A stretch of 64,000 nt of DNA, from NCBI RefSeq assembly GCF_004358675.1, contig NZ_SMZO01000001.1, positions 124,001 to 188,000 on the forward strand, read 5' to 3'. Shown in pieces: positions 37,111 to 45,287 of the stretch. Numbering within the stretch: position 1 is the first letter of the stretch; each line of letters begins with the position of its first letter. The notes under the pieces were generated by a model. It was not told the DNA's origin, did not search any database, and worked only from the letters and a program-made list of their open reading frames with translations. The translations under genes were made by a program, and so were the position numbers. The stretch is from Meridianimarinicoccus aquatilis (GTDB lineage: Bacteria > Pseudomonadota > Alphaproteobacteria > Rhodobacterales > Rhodobacteraceae).

Positions 37111-37141
37111 TGTGATCACACGTCTGAAAAGTGTTATCACA
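37111..37141. promoter_or_regulatory. Paired palindromic operator candidate upstream of sdhC
   Basis: A perfect dyad TGTGATCACA at 37111-37120 is followed by TGTTATCACA at 37132-37141, exactly 21 bp away. The left copy sits in AATGTGATCACACGT and the right copy runs into AAAA. The same two words, flanks and spacing occur upstream of sucC (42183-42213). A degenerate third copy, TGTGATAGCA, is at 37023-37032, nearer the gene. This looks like binding of two dimers on one DNA face; the regulator is unknown. Confidence 0.7.
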
Positions 37142-37349
37142 AAATCGCACTGCAAAAGGAAACATGCAAAATTTTAAGGCAGAGCCGCGACTCAGCCCGC
37201 GAAGCAATTGTTTCCGCTACCATTGCCAAGCACACGGCGCAGCCCACGAATGAGCAGCGCCGCTCAAGAAATGATGCTTTGACGGAATTCCCGAACAAAG
37301 GGCAGATTTGCGGTGCATCCGCGCGTCTGCCCTTCGTCTTCAAGGCCAG
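37142..37349. other. Intergenic stretch between the sdhC operator and mch
   Basis: Together with 36987-37110 this makes a 363-base gap between sdhC and the mch stop. I see no gene in it. It holds the sdhC upstream region on one side and the mch terminator hairpin (37298-37334) on the other. Small open frames here have no ribosome-binding site. Confidence 0.6.
37298..37334 (-). terminator. Hairpin downstream of mch
   Basis: AAGGGCAGA at 37298-37306 is complementary to TCTGCCCTT at 37326-37334, with an inner GCGG/CCGC stem. On the minus strand it begins 16 bases after the mch stop and is followed by TGTTCGGG, so the T-run is poor. It is a likely terminator or 3' stabilising hairpin. Confidence 0.6.
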
Positions 37350-38384
37350 TTAGATTGGCATAAGGGCCCAATAGTCGAGGTCCAGCAACACGTCAGGCAG
37401 GTATTTCCCGTCCTCGCCGCGCAGTTTGCCGGGCTCCGCCCCAGCCTTCACAGCCACCAGCCGCAAACGAATGGCGCCCACGCCGGGTGCATCCGTTTCT
37501 GCCTTGTCCAAGACCTCGGACCACGCCTTGACCGTCAGCCCCGAAAACGCAGGGTTTGCGTGGGCACCAGAATTCAGACCGGCAATCATCTGCGCATTGG
37601 CCAAGCCATTGAATGACAAAGCGCGGGCCAGCGAGATGATGTGCCCACCATAGATCAGCCGTTGACCATCCGGCCGGAACGTGGCGTCGAAATGCACCTT
37701 GGCCGTGTTTTGCCAAAGCCGCGTGGCCAACATGTGCTCGGCCTCTTCCAGCGTGACACCGTCCACGTGGTCGATGACCTCACCGACCCCATAATCGCCC
37801 CACCGATGCGCTTCACCAGCCTGCACAAAGTCATACCCGGTGAAATCCAAACCTTCGGGGATGGAAAGGTCCGTAACGTCAAGTGCCGATTTCAGATCAG
37901 GAACAACCGTTTCCGGCGCAGGCGCGTCCAGATCGTTTTTGCGCACCATAACCCAGCGGACATAGCCCATCACAGGCTCGTCTTGCTGGTTCAGGCCCGT
38001 TGTCCGAACCCAGACGACACCGGTCTTGCCGTTCGAATTCTGCTTAAGGCCAATGACCTCGGACACCGACCGCAGCGTATCGCCCGGCCAGACCGGGCGC
38101 AAAAATCGCCCCTCGGCATAGCCAAGATTGGCCACCGCGTTCAGGGAAATGTCCGGCACCGTCTTGCCAAAGACCACGTGAAACGCTGCCATGTCGTCAA
38201 GCGGCGAACTTTCCAGCCCGCAGTCCTGCGCAAACATGTCCGATGAATACAGGGCATGCCGCGCCGGATAAAGCGCGTGATAAAGTGCCCGCTCCCCTTC
38301 GGCGACGGTCCGCGGCACCGCGTGGGCAATCACCTCGCCCACTTTATAGTCTTCAAAGAAGCGGCCCGGATTGGTCTTGGCCAT
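37350..38384 (-). CDS. mch: Mesaconyl-CoA hydratase (beta-methylmalyl-CoA dehydratase)
   Basis: Ethylmalonyl-CoA pathway enzyme that hydrates mesaconyl-C1-CoA to beta-methylmalyl-CoA. It has two MaoC-like hotdog domains in 344 residues. The N-terminal half begins NPGRFFEDYKVGEVIAHAVP and contains RFLRPVWPGDTLRSVSEVIG. The second half has HWHF-like VHFDATFRPDGQRLIYGGHI. The ATG at 38384 follows AGGAGAG and shares one base with the stop of the upstream DUF1737 gene (TAATG). The product is the substrate of Mcl, encoded in the same apparent operon. Confidence 0.94.
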   Translation of the reverse strand: MAKTNPGRFFEDYKVGEVIAHAVPRTVAEGERALYHALYPARHALYSSDMFAQDCGLESSPLDDMAAFHVVFGKTVPDISLNAVANLGYAEGRFLRPVWPGDTLRSVSEVIGLKQNSNGKTGVVWVRTTGLNQQDEPVMGYVRWVMVRKNDLDAPAPETVVPDLKSALDVTDLSIPEGLDFTGYDFVQAGEAHRWGDYGVGEVIDHVDGVTLEEAEHMLATRLWQNTAKVHFDATFRPDGQRLIYGGHIISLARALSFNGLANAQMIAGLNSGAHANPAFSGLTVKAWSEVLDKAETDAPGVGAIRLRLVAVKAGAEPGKLRGEDGKYLPDVLLDLDYWALMPI

Positions 38385-38599
38385 TACTGCTCTCCTAATT
38401 TCATCTCTGACGTGTAAGGCACCGCAACCGGCTTTGTGACAGCCTGACCGCACCGCATCACGCCGCGGGCCGCATCAAATGCATAGGTGGGCGAGCCATG
38501 CAGCACCCAACCCTTCGCCAGCGCCGCGCTGACCTTGTGGCAAAACTCGGATGTGTCATCGGCACTCAGGAATCGGTACAGCGTCGTGCCATCAGCCAA
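38384..38599 (-). CDS. DUF1737 domain protein
   Basis: A 71-residue protein dominated by one DUF1737 domain: TTLYRFLSADDTSEFCHKVS then ALAKGWVLHGSPTYAFDA and MRCGQAV. I chose the TTG at 38599, which has GGGAG 9 bases upstream and gives a start next to LYRFL as in relatives; an ATG at 38644 would overlap nnrU by 53 bases. The chosen start lies inside the nnrU stop region, and its own stop overlaps the mch start, so translation is coupled on both sides. The function is unknown. The C-terminal EMKLGEQ resembles relatives as I recall them. Confidence 0.85.
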   Translation of the reverse strand: MADGTTLYRFLSADDTSEFCHKVSAALAKGWVLHGSPTYAFDAARGVMRCGQAVTKPVAVPYTSEMKLGEQ

Positions 38600-39143
38600 A
38601 GGGGTACACTCCCAACAAGACGTGGATACCGGCAACGATGACATACAAAACCGCCGAAATGATCGCGTTCTTCACGTCACCATTGGGCCGGATTTCCGAA
38701 GGTTTTTCCCAAACAGGCACTGCCTTGTTGATCAAGATAACTTCGGCAACCGCCCAGCCCAGCATACTGCCAAACAGCACAATCGACGCCAGATCACCGT
38801 TCGCGATCAGGTGTGCGACGGCCCAGATCTTCACCGCAGTCAATTGCGGGTGGCGGATCTTCTGCGCGTGCCTGCCCTTGGACGCGCCGATCCCGAACGA
38901 GTAAAAGGCAAACAACATCAGAACGTTGTTGATGTGCACCATCCACTCGGGCGGGTACCAGACGTTGATGAACCCCGCTCCGCGATACCCGAGAATAATC
39001 AGCAACAACGACAGCCCAAGCAGTGCCGCAATCACGCCCCGCCCCTTGTCGCCCATCGCTGCACGCCGCTCTGGGGCGACGCGTTTGAAGACATGCGCGC
39101 CAATCCACAACGCGATCCCGAGTATCAGCAGAAGAAATCCCAT
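38592..39143 (-). CDS. NnrU family membrane protein
   Basis: A 183-residue inner-membrane protein with about five hydrophobic segments, starting LLLILGIALWIGAHVFKRVA and containing RHPQLTAVKIWAVAHLIANGD, the conserved NnrU/isoprenylcysteine-methyltransferase-like segment with its histidines. NnrU was named in denitrifiers and a haem or quinone role has been suggested, but no denitrification genes are here. It sits one base after mcl and overlaps the DUF1737 gene, in an operon of ethylmalonyl-CoA pathway genes. Confidence 0.88.
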   Translation of the reverse strand: MGFLLLILGIALWIGAHVFKRVAPERRAAMGDKGRGVIAALLGLSLLLIILGYRGAGFINVWYPPEWMVHINNVLMLFAFYSFGIGASKGRHAQKIRHPQLTAVKIWAVAHLIANGDLASIVLFGSMLGWAVAEVILINKAVPVWEKPSEIRPNGDVKNAIISAVLYVIVAGIHVLLGVYPFG

Positions 39144-39144
39144 A

Positions 39145-40017
39145 TCAGCCCTCCAAGGCGGCTATAGCCTCGGCTTTTGCCAAGGTCTGTCTCGCTGTTA
39201 CGATATGCAGGTTTTCAACAATCTTTCCATCCACGACCGCGACACCCTTGCCTTCGGCTTCTGCCGCCTCGAACGCGTCGATCTGGCGGCGGGCAAGCTC
39301 AATGTCTTCCTCAGACGGCGCGAACACCTCGTTTGTGGCCGCCACTTGGGCAGGGTGAATCAACGTCTTGCCGTCGAACCCCATGTCACACCCCTGCTCA
39401 CATTCGCGGCGCAGGCCGTCTTCGTCTTTGAAGGCGTTATAAACTCCGTCGACGATCGCAATATTGGCCGCGCGAGCAGCGAGAAGGCAAAGTTGCAACG
39501 ATGTCAGCATGGGCAGACGGTCGCGGGTGTATCGGGTCCGAAGTTCCTTGGCCAAATCGTTGGTGCCCATCACGAACCCGCCCATACGCGGCGCCGCAGC
39601 AATCTCCGCCGCATTCAAGATGCCGCGTGGCGTTTCCATCATGGTCCAGATTTGCGTGTCGGCGCAGGCCGGAATGGCATCAAGCTTGGCCGCGACGGCC
39701 TCTACCTCTGCTGCGCTTTCGGCTTTCGGCAGCAAAACAGCCTGCGGCCCAATCGCGGTGATGGCGTCAAGATCGTCCGCCCCCCACTCGCTGGACATTC
39801 CGTTTAAACGAACGATTTGAAACCGTTGACCATAGCCACCTTCACCAAGAACCTTGGCGAGCAATGCACGGGCGTCTGCCTTTGCCTCCATGGCAACCGC
39901 ATCTTCCAGGTCAAAGATAATCGCATCAACCGGCAGCGTTTTGGCCTTTTCCAAGGCGCGGGCATTAGAGCCGGGGATATACAGAACGGAGCGGAACGGG
40001 CGGGCGATGGCTGTCAT
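39145..40017 (-). CDS. mcl: L-malyl-CoA/beta-methylmalyl-CoA lyase
   Basis: CitE-like aldolase that cleaves beta-methylmalyl-CoA to glyoxylate and propionyl-CoA, and also reacts reversibly with L-malyl-CoA. With the start MTAIARPFRSVLYIPGSNAR (GAGGGA upstream) it has 290 residues. Signatures are IIFDLEDAVAMEAKADAR with the Mg-binding acidic residues, IVRLNG, TMMETPRGILNAAEI, and GTNDLAKELRTRYTRDR, which distinguishes malyl-CoA lyases. Together with ccrA, ecm and mch it gives four pathway enzymes in one 16-kb stretch. Confidence 0.95.
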   Translation of the reverse strand: MTAIARPFRSVLYIPGSNARALEKAKTLPVDAIIFDLEDAVAMEAKADARALLAKVLGEGGYGQRFQIVRLNGMSSEWGADDLDAITAIGPQAVLLPKAESAAEVEAVAAKLDAIPACADTQIWTMMETPRGILNAAEIAAAPRMGGFVMGTNDLAKELRTRYTRDRLPMLTSLQLCLLAARAANIAIVDGVYNAFKDEDGLRRECEQGCDMGFDGKTLIHPAQVAATNEVFAPSEEDIELARRQIDAFEAAEAEGKGVAVVDGKIVENLHIVTARQTLAKAEAIAALEG

Positions 40018-40153
40018 GATTCCCTCATTGGTTTTCGCTGCAATCGCACAATAATCATGCGCTGGGAACCCCGCAGCCGAAATAATGCTGCGCCGCAATA
40101 TCGACACCAGTGGGCGCAAGATGTGCCCGATCAGGCGAATTCCCCTGCACCGC

Positions 40154-40906
40154 TTAGGTCAACGCGTCCCAAACCAGTTTCAGCCCCGCCCCGGCAAGCA
40201 ACACATATGTCAGGCCGAAAAACACGCGTTCCGGCACCAATCTGTTGGCCTTCACACCCAAAAGGACGCCGATCAAAGCAACAGGGGCAAGCAACAAAGC
40301 CAGTTTGAGCGTTTCGAAATTGAAGAACCCAAGCGCCCCATAAATCCCGACTTTGCTCAGGTTCATGACCGAAAACACGGCAACCGTCGTCGCCTGAAAA
40401 GTGACCTTCCCCAAGCCAAGCGATAAAAGATAGATCAGCGCGGCAGGACCGCCCGCATGGGCAACGAAGCTGGTAAATCCCATGACCACACCGCAACCGG
40501 CTCCCACTTTCGGCGATAACGGCACAGTGCGCGGCGCCCACCAGCGGCGTTTGAGTCCAAGCTGAAACACCACAAACCCCAACGAGATCGCGCCGATCAG
40601 AAAGCGGAACACGTCGGGATCGGTGAATCGATACACAGCAGCCGCCAAAATAACGCCCAGCACACCGCCAGCGATAAGCCGAAGGGACGCTGACGGCGAC
40701 CACTTGCCCCAGTAGGCGCGCAAACCGGCCACATCCATGACTATCAAAAGCGGCAGCATCAAACCCAGCGACATTGCCGGATCAATGACCAATGCAAGGA
40801 TCGGGGTTGCGACAAAAGATGCCCCGCCCCCAAACCCCCCTTTGGATATACCCGCGATCAATACGCCGGGGATCGCAACACAAAGAAACAACAGGTCGAT
40901 TTGCAT
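40154..40906 (-). CDS. TSUP-family membrane transporter (second copy)
   Basis: A 250-residue TSUP/TauE protein, distinct from the one at 18692. The start is taken at MQIDLLFLCVAIPGVL (AAGGCG upstream); the longer frame is implausible. The first repeat is GISKGGFGGGASFVATPILAL and the second is around MGFTSFVAHAGGPAALIYLL. About seven or eight hydrophobic helices are visible. Export of a sulfur- or carbon-containing anion is likely but the substrate is unknown. It lies upstream of mcl on the same strand with a 136-base gap and is divergent from mdh. Confidence 0.9.
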   Translation of the reverse strand: MQIDLLFLCVAIPGVLIAGISKGGFGGGASFVATPILALVIDPAMSLGLMLPLLIVMDVAGLRAYWGKWSPSASLRLIAGGVLGVILAAAVYRFTDPDVFRFLIGAISLGFVVFQLGLKRRWWAPRTVPLSPKVGAGCGVVMGFTSFVAHAGGPAALIYLLSLGLGKVTFQATTVAVFSVMNLSKVGIYGALGFFNFETLKLALLLAPVALIGVLLGVKANRLVPERVFFGLTYVLLAGAGLKLVWDALT

Positions 40907-40976
40907 ACCGCGCCTTAATTTATCATTCCGAAAATAGCGCCGGAATATCTCGCTTCTTGCCACATGGGGGCGCTAA

Positions 40977-42032
<1,056 letters not shown>

Positions 42033-42054
42033 TCCGCCACGTCCGCAAGATTTG

Positions 42055-42090
42055 GGCCGCTCCTGAGAACATCAGGGGCGGCCTTTTTTT
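42055..42090 (+). terminator. Intrinsic terminator after mdh
   Basis: GGCCGCTCCTGA at 42055-42066 pairs with TCAGGGGCGGCC at 42072-42083 with one mismatch, and is followed by seven T. This is a textbook rho-independent terminator. Confidence 0.95.
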
Positions 42091-42182
42091 GTTTCCCGGT
42101 GATTCGATTTCAAGGAATTACGTTACGTTAGCGATCACAGCACACATAATTCTGACACCAGAGTAGCGCCGCGCCCGATAAA

Positions 42183-42213
42183 TGTGATCACACGTTTTTT
42201 TCGCGTGATCACA
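42183..42213. promoter_or_regulatory. Paired palindromic operator candidate upstream of sucC
   Basis: TGTGATCACA at 42183-42192 and CGTGATCACA at 42204-42213, 21 bp apart, in the same flanks (AATGTGATCACACGT, then ATCACAAAA) as the pair upstream of sdhC. It lies 112-142 bases before the sucC ATG and after the mdh terminator, so it belongs to the suc operon. A weaker GCGATCACAG is at 42131-42140. It is probably bound by the same regulator as at sdhC. Confidence 0.7.
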
Positions 42214-42324
42214 AAACCCGATTATTTGGCTGAAACTGACCTACTGCGACCATATGGTATTTTCTAGGGCGGGGTACGTGTGTTTTAGACAAGTCATAAC
42301 ATGCACTAAGGACGGGACAGCTTC

Positions 42325-43518
42325 ATGAACATTCATGAATACCAGGCGAAAGCCCTTCTCCGCGACTACGGCGCGCCGGTTTCTGACGGGCGGGTCGTTC
42401 TCAAGGCAGAGGACGCGAAAACCGCTGCGGGCGAACTTGACGGACCACTTTGGGTCGTAAAGGCACAGATCCACGCAGGTGGCCGCGGCAAAGGCAGCTT
42501 CAAAGAAGCGTCAGCCGGCGAAAAGGGCGGTGTTCGTCTGACCAAATCGGTGGAAGAAGCCGCTGAAGAAACCGCGCGCATGCTGGGCCGCACTCTGGTC
42601 ACGCATCAATCCGGTCCGGCCGGCAAGCAGGTCAACCGCGTCTACATCGAAGACGGCTCCGGCATCGAGACGGAACTCTACCTGGCCCTGCTGGTGGATC
42701 GTCAAACATCGCGCGTATCGTTCGTGTGTTCGACCGAAGGCGGGATGGACATCGAAGAAGTCGCCGCAAACACTCCTGAAAAGATCCTGTCCTTCGCGGT
42801 TGATCCCGCAACAGGGTATCAAGGCTTCCACGGTCGCCGCATCGCGTTCAACCTCGGCCTGAAGGGCGCGCAGGTCAAGCAATGCGTCAAGCTCATGGGC
42901 CAGCTCTATCAGCTGTTCATGGACAAAGACATGGAGATGCTCGAGATCAACCCGCTGATCGTGACCGACAGTGGTGATCTGAAATGCCTCGACGCGAAGA
43001 TGGGTTTTGACGGCAACGCGGTCTACCGCCACGCCGATATCGCCGCCCTGCGCGACGAGACCGAAGAAGACCCCAAAGAACTCGAAGCGTCCAAGTACGA
43101 CCTGAACTACATCGCGCTGGATGGCGAGATCGGGTGCATGGTCAACGGTGCGGGTCTGGCCATGGCGACGATGGACATCATCAAGCTGTTCGGCGCCGAG
43201 CCTGCGAACTTCCTTGACGTTGGCGGCGGTGCCACAACGGAAAAAGTGACCGAAGCGTTCAAGATCATCACCTCTGACAAGCAGGTCAAAGGTATTCTGG
43301 TCAACATCTTCGGTGGCATCATGCGCTGTGACGTCATCGCCGAGGGCGTGATCGCCGCGGTGAAAGAGGTCGGGCTTGAGGTTCCGCTTGTTGTGCGCCT
43401 CGAAGGCACCAATGTGGAAAAAGGCAAGGAAATCATCGCGAATTCCGGCCTGAACGTGATCGCTGCCGAAAACCTTCGGGACGGCGCTGAGAAGATCGTG
43501 AAAGCGGTGAAAGGTTAA
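42325..43518 (+). CDS. sucC: Succinyl-CoA synthetase (ADP-forming) beta subunit
   Basis: ATP-grasp subunit of 397 residues. It begins [20 protein letters not shown], with the nucleotide-binding [17 protein letters not shown] and the CoA/subunit region [19 protein letters not shown] near the C-terminus. [19 protein letters not shown] is a family hallmark. It is the first gene of the sucCD-...-sucAB transcript and starts about 110 bases after the paired operator. SucD follows after 4 bases. Confidence 0.97.
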   Translation: MNIHEYQAKALLRDYGAPVSDGRVVLKAEDAKTAAGELDGPLWVVKAQIHAGGRGKGSFKEASAGEKGGVRLTKSVEEAAEETARMLGRTLVTHQSGPAGKQVNRVYIEDGSGIETELYLALLVDRQTSRVSFVCSTEGGMDIEEVAANTPEKILSFAVDPATGYQGFHGRRIAFNLGLKGAQVKQCVKLMGQLYQLFMDKDMEMLEINPLIVTDSGDLKCLDAKMGFDGNAVYRHADIAALRDETEEDPKELEASKYDLNYIALDGEIGCMVNGAGLAMATMDIIKLFGAEPANFLDVGGGATTEKVTEAFKIITSDKQVKGILVNIFGGIMRCDVIAEGVIAAVKEVGLEVPLVVRLEGTNVEKGKEIIANSGLNVIAAENLRDGAEKIVKAVKG

Positions 43519-43522
43519 ATCC

Positions 43523-44407
43523 ATGGCAGTCCTCATCGACGAAAACACCAAGGTCATCTGCCAGGGCTTCACCGGCTCGCAAGGGACCTTCCACTCCGAA
43601 CAGGCCATCGCCTACGGCACCAAAATGGTCGGCGGCGTGACACCCGGTAAAGGCGGCATGGAACATCTGGGCCTGCCCGTGTTCAACTCCGTCCACGAAG
43701 CCAAGCACGTCACCGAAGCCAACGCGACCGTGATCTACGTTCCGCCGCCCTTCGCGGCCGACTCGATTCTCGAAGCGATCGATGCCGAAATGGAATTGAT
43801 CGTCTGCATCACCGAAGGCATCCCGGTGCTGGACATGATGCGCGTCAAGCGCGCCCTCGAAGGCACGTCGTCCAAGCTGGTTGGCCCGAACTGCCCGGGC
43901 GTCATCACACCTGATGCCTGCAAGATCGGCATCATGCCCGGCCACATCCACAAGCGTGGCTCGGTTGGTGTTGTGTCCCGGTCCGGCACCCTGACCTACG
44001 AGGCGGTCAAGCAGACTACCGATGTGGGTCTTGGTCAGTCGACCTGTGTCGGCATTGGCGGCGACCCCATCAAAGGCACCGAGCATATCGATGTGCTGGA
44101 GTGGTTCCTTGCCGATGATGAAACCGAAAGCATCATCATGATCGGTGAAATCGGCGGCAGCGCCGAAGAAGAAGCCGCGCAGTTCCTTGCCGACGAAAAG
44201 AAAAAGGGCCGCTGGAAGCCAACCGCTGGGTTCATCGCCGGGCGCACGGCTCCTCCGGGTCGCCGCATGGGCCACGCCGGTGCGATCGTCGCGGGCGGCA
44301 AAGGTGGCGCCGAAGACAAGATCGAGGCAATGCAAGCTGCCGGGATCATCGTTGCTGACAGCCCCGCCGGTCTTGGCGAAGCCGTCTTGAAGGCCATGGG
44401 CAAATGA
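43523..44407 (+). CDS. sucD: Succinyl-CoA synthetase alpha subunit
   Basis: A 294-residue CoA-binding subunit. [20 protein letters not shown] binds CoA. The phosphorylated histidine is in [20 protein letters not shown], and [15 protein letters not shown] and [10 protein letters not shown] are conserved. It is four bases after sucC and overlaps a lipoprotein gene by ATGA. Confidence 0.97.
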   Translation: MAVLIDENTKVICQGFTGSQGTFHSEQAIAYGTKMVGGVTPGKGGMEHLGLPVFNSVHEAKHVTEANATVIYVPPPFAADSILEAIDAEMELIVCITEGIPVLDMMRVKRALEGTSSKLVGPNCPGVITPDACKIGIMPGHIHKRGSVGVVSRSGTLTYEAVKQTTDVGLGQSTCVGIGGDPIKGTEHIDVLEWFLADDETESIIMIGEIGGSAEEEAAQFLADEKKKGRWKPTAGFIAGRTAPPGRRMGHAGAIVAGGKGGAEDKIEAMQAAGIIVADSPAGLGEAVLKAMGK

Positions 44408-44712
44408 TCGCCTGCCGCCAAATTCTGCGCCCGGCAACGGCGCTTGCGCTTTTGTCTGTCCTGGGTTTGGCGGCATGCGACGGCGCCCTGCCCAGCCGCA
44501 CGACCGAACGCGTCACAACTGCAACGTTGCGCTACAACGCAGCGGCGCACACCGACGAACAAGCACGCGCCGAACTCGTCAAGATGTGCGGCGAGGCCGA
44601 ACTCAAAGAGGTGTCGCAGCCAGTCATTGGCGATGATGGCCTGTTCGAAGTCACGGCGACGTGCCTTTCAACTTATGACGGTCGGGGTAACCTGATCCCC
44701 AACAAGACCTGA
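44404..44712 (+). CDS. Small lipoprotein inside the suc operon
   Basis: A 102-residue predicted lipoprotein with a signal sequence and lipobox LGLAAC (cysteine at about residue 25). The mature part contains [20 protein letters not shown] and two further cysteines (KMCGE, ATCLS) that could form a disulfide. The start ATG overlaps the sucD stop. No named family is recognised. Its presence between sucD and sucA implies envelope expression tied to TCA-cycle transcription, or simple read-through. Confidence 0.8.
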   Translation: MIACRQILRPATALALLSVLGLAACDGALPSRTTERVTTATLRYNAAAHTDEQARAELVKMCGEAELKEVSQPVIGDDGLFEVTATCLSTYDGRGNLIPNKT

Positions 44713-44786
44713 TTTTGGCTTCGGCGCATTCCGCGCCGACGCTCACCACACCGGCCCCGCATCCAAGCGGGCGAAGGACCAGAACC

Positions 44787-45287
44787 TTGGGACCAAAACA
44801 GGCAATCGCGACTTGCCTTCGCAAATACGTTACCTTCTCCGGTCGCGCCTCGCGGTCGGAATTTTGGTGGTTTGCCGGTGCTCTGTGGCTCGGGTCCATG
44901 ATAGCCGCTGTTATTGATACCGTTCTGTTTGGTGGCCCGTCGCCCGACGGTGGCCCCGCACCCGGCCTTTTCGCGCCCTTGTTCAGCATCGCAACCTTTG
45001 TGCCCGGCCTTGCCGCTGGCTGGCGCCGCATGCATGACACTGGACGCATGGGTCTGTATGTCCTTTACCCCGTTACCATCATGATTGGGCTCGCGTTCTT
45101 TGCCGGCATTTTCGAAAGCACCGGACTTTTGACCTACGAGTCGATGTCTGGCTTGTTCAGATTCGTTGTCATTGCTACGGGCCTCTTGTTCTTGTCGTCG
45201 CCCTTCGTTGTGCTGTGGTGGCTGACGCGCCCCTCTCAACCCGGCACCAATTCCTATGGTCCCAACCCACACGAGGTTATGCCATGA
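44787..45287 (+). CDS. DUF805 family membrane protein
   Basis: A 166-residue inner-membrane protein. The DUF805 signature is CLRKYVTFSGRASRSEFWWF just after the start, with RRMHDTGRMGLYVL later and four hydrophobic helices. I chose the TTG at 44787, which has AAGGA 8 bases upstream and places the start next to GPKQAIATC as in relatives; a TTG at 44715 is possible but adds a proline/threonine-rich extension. Its stop overlaps the sucA start by ATGA. The function of the family is unknown. Confidence 0.88.
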   Translation: MGPKQAIATCLRKYVTFSGRASRSEFWWFAGALWLGSMIAAVIDTVLFGGPSPDGGPAPGLFAPLFSIATFVPGLAAGWRRMHDTGRMGLYVLYPVTIMIGLAFFAGIFESTGLLTYESMSGLFRFVVIATGLLFLSSPFVVLWWLTRPSQPGTNSYGPNPHEVMP

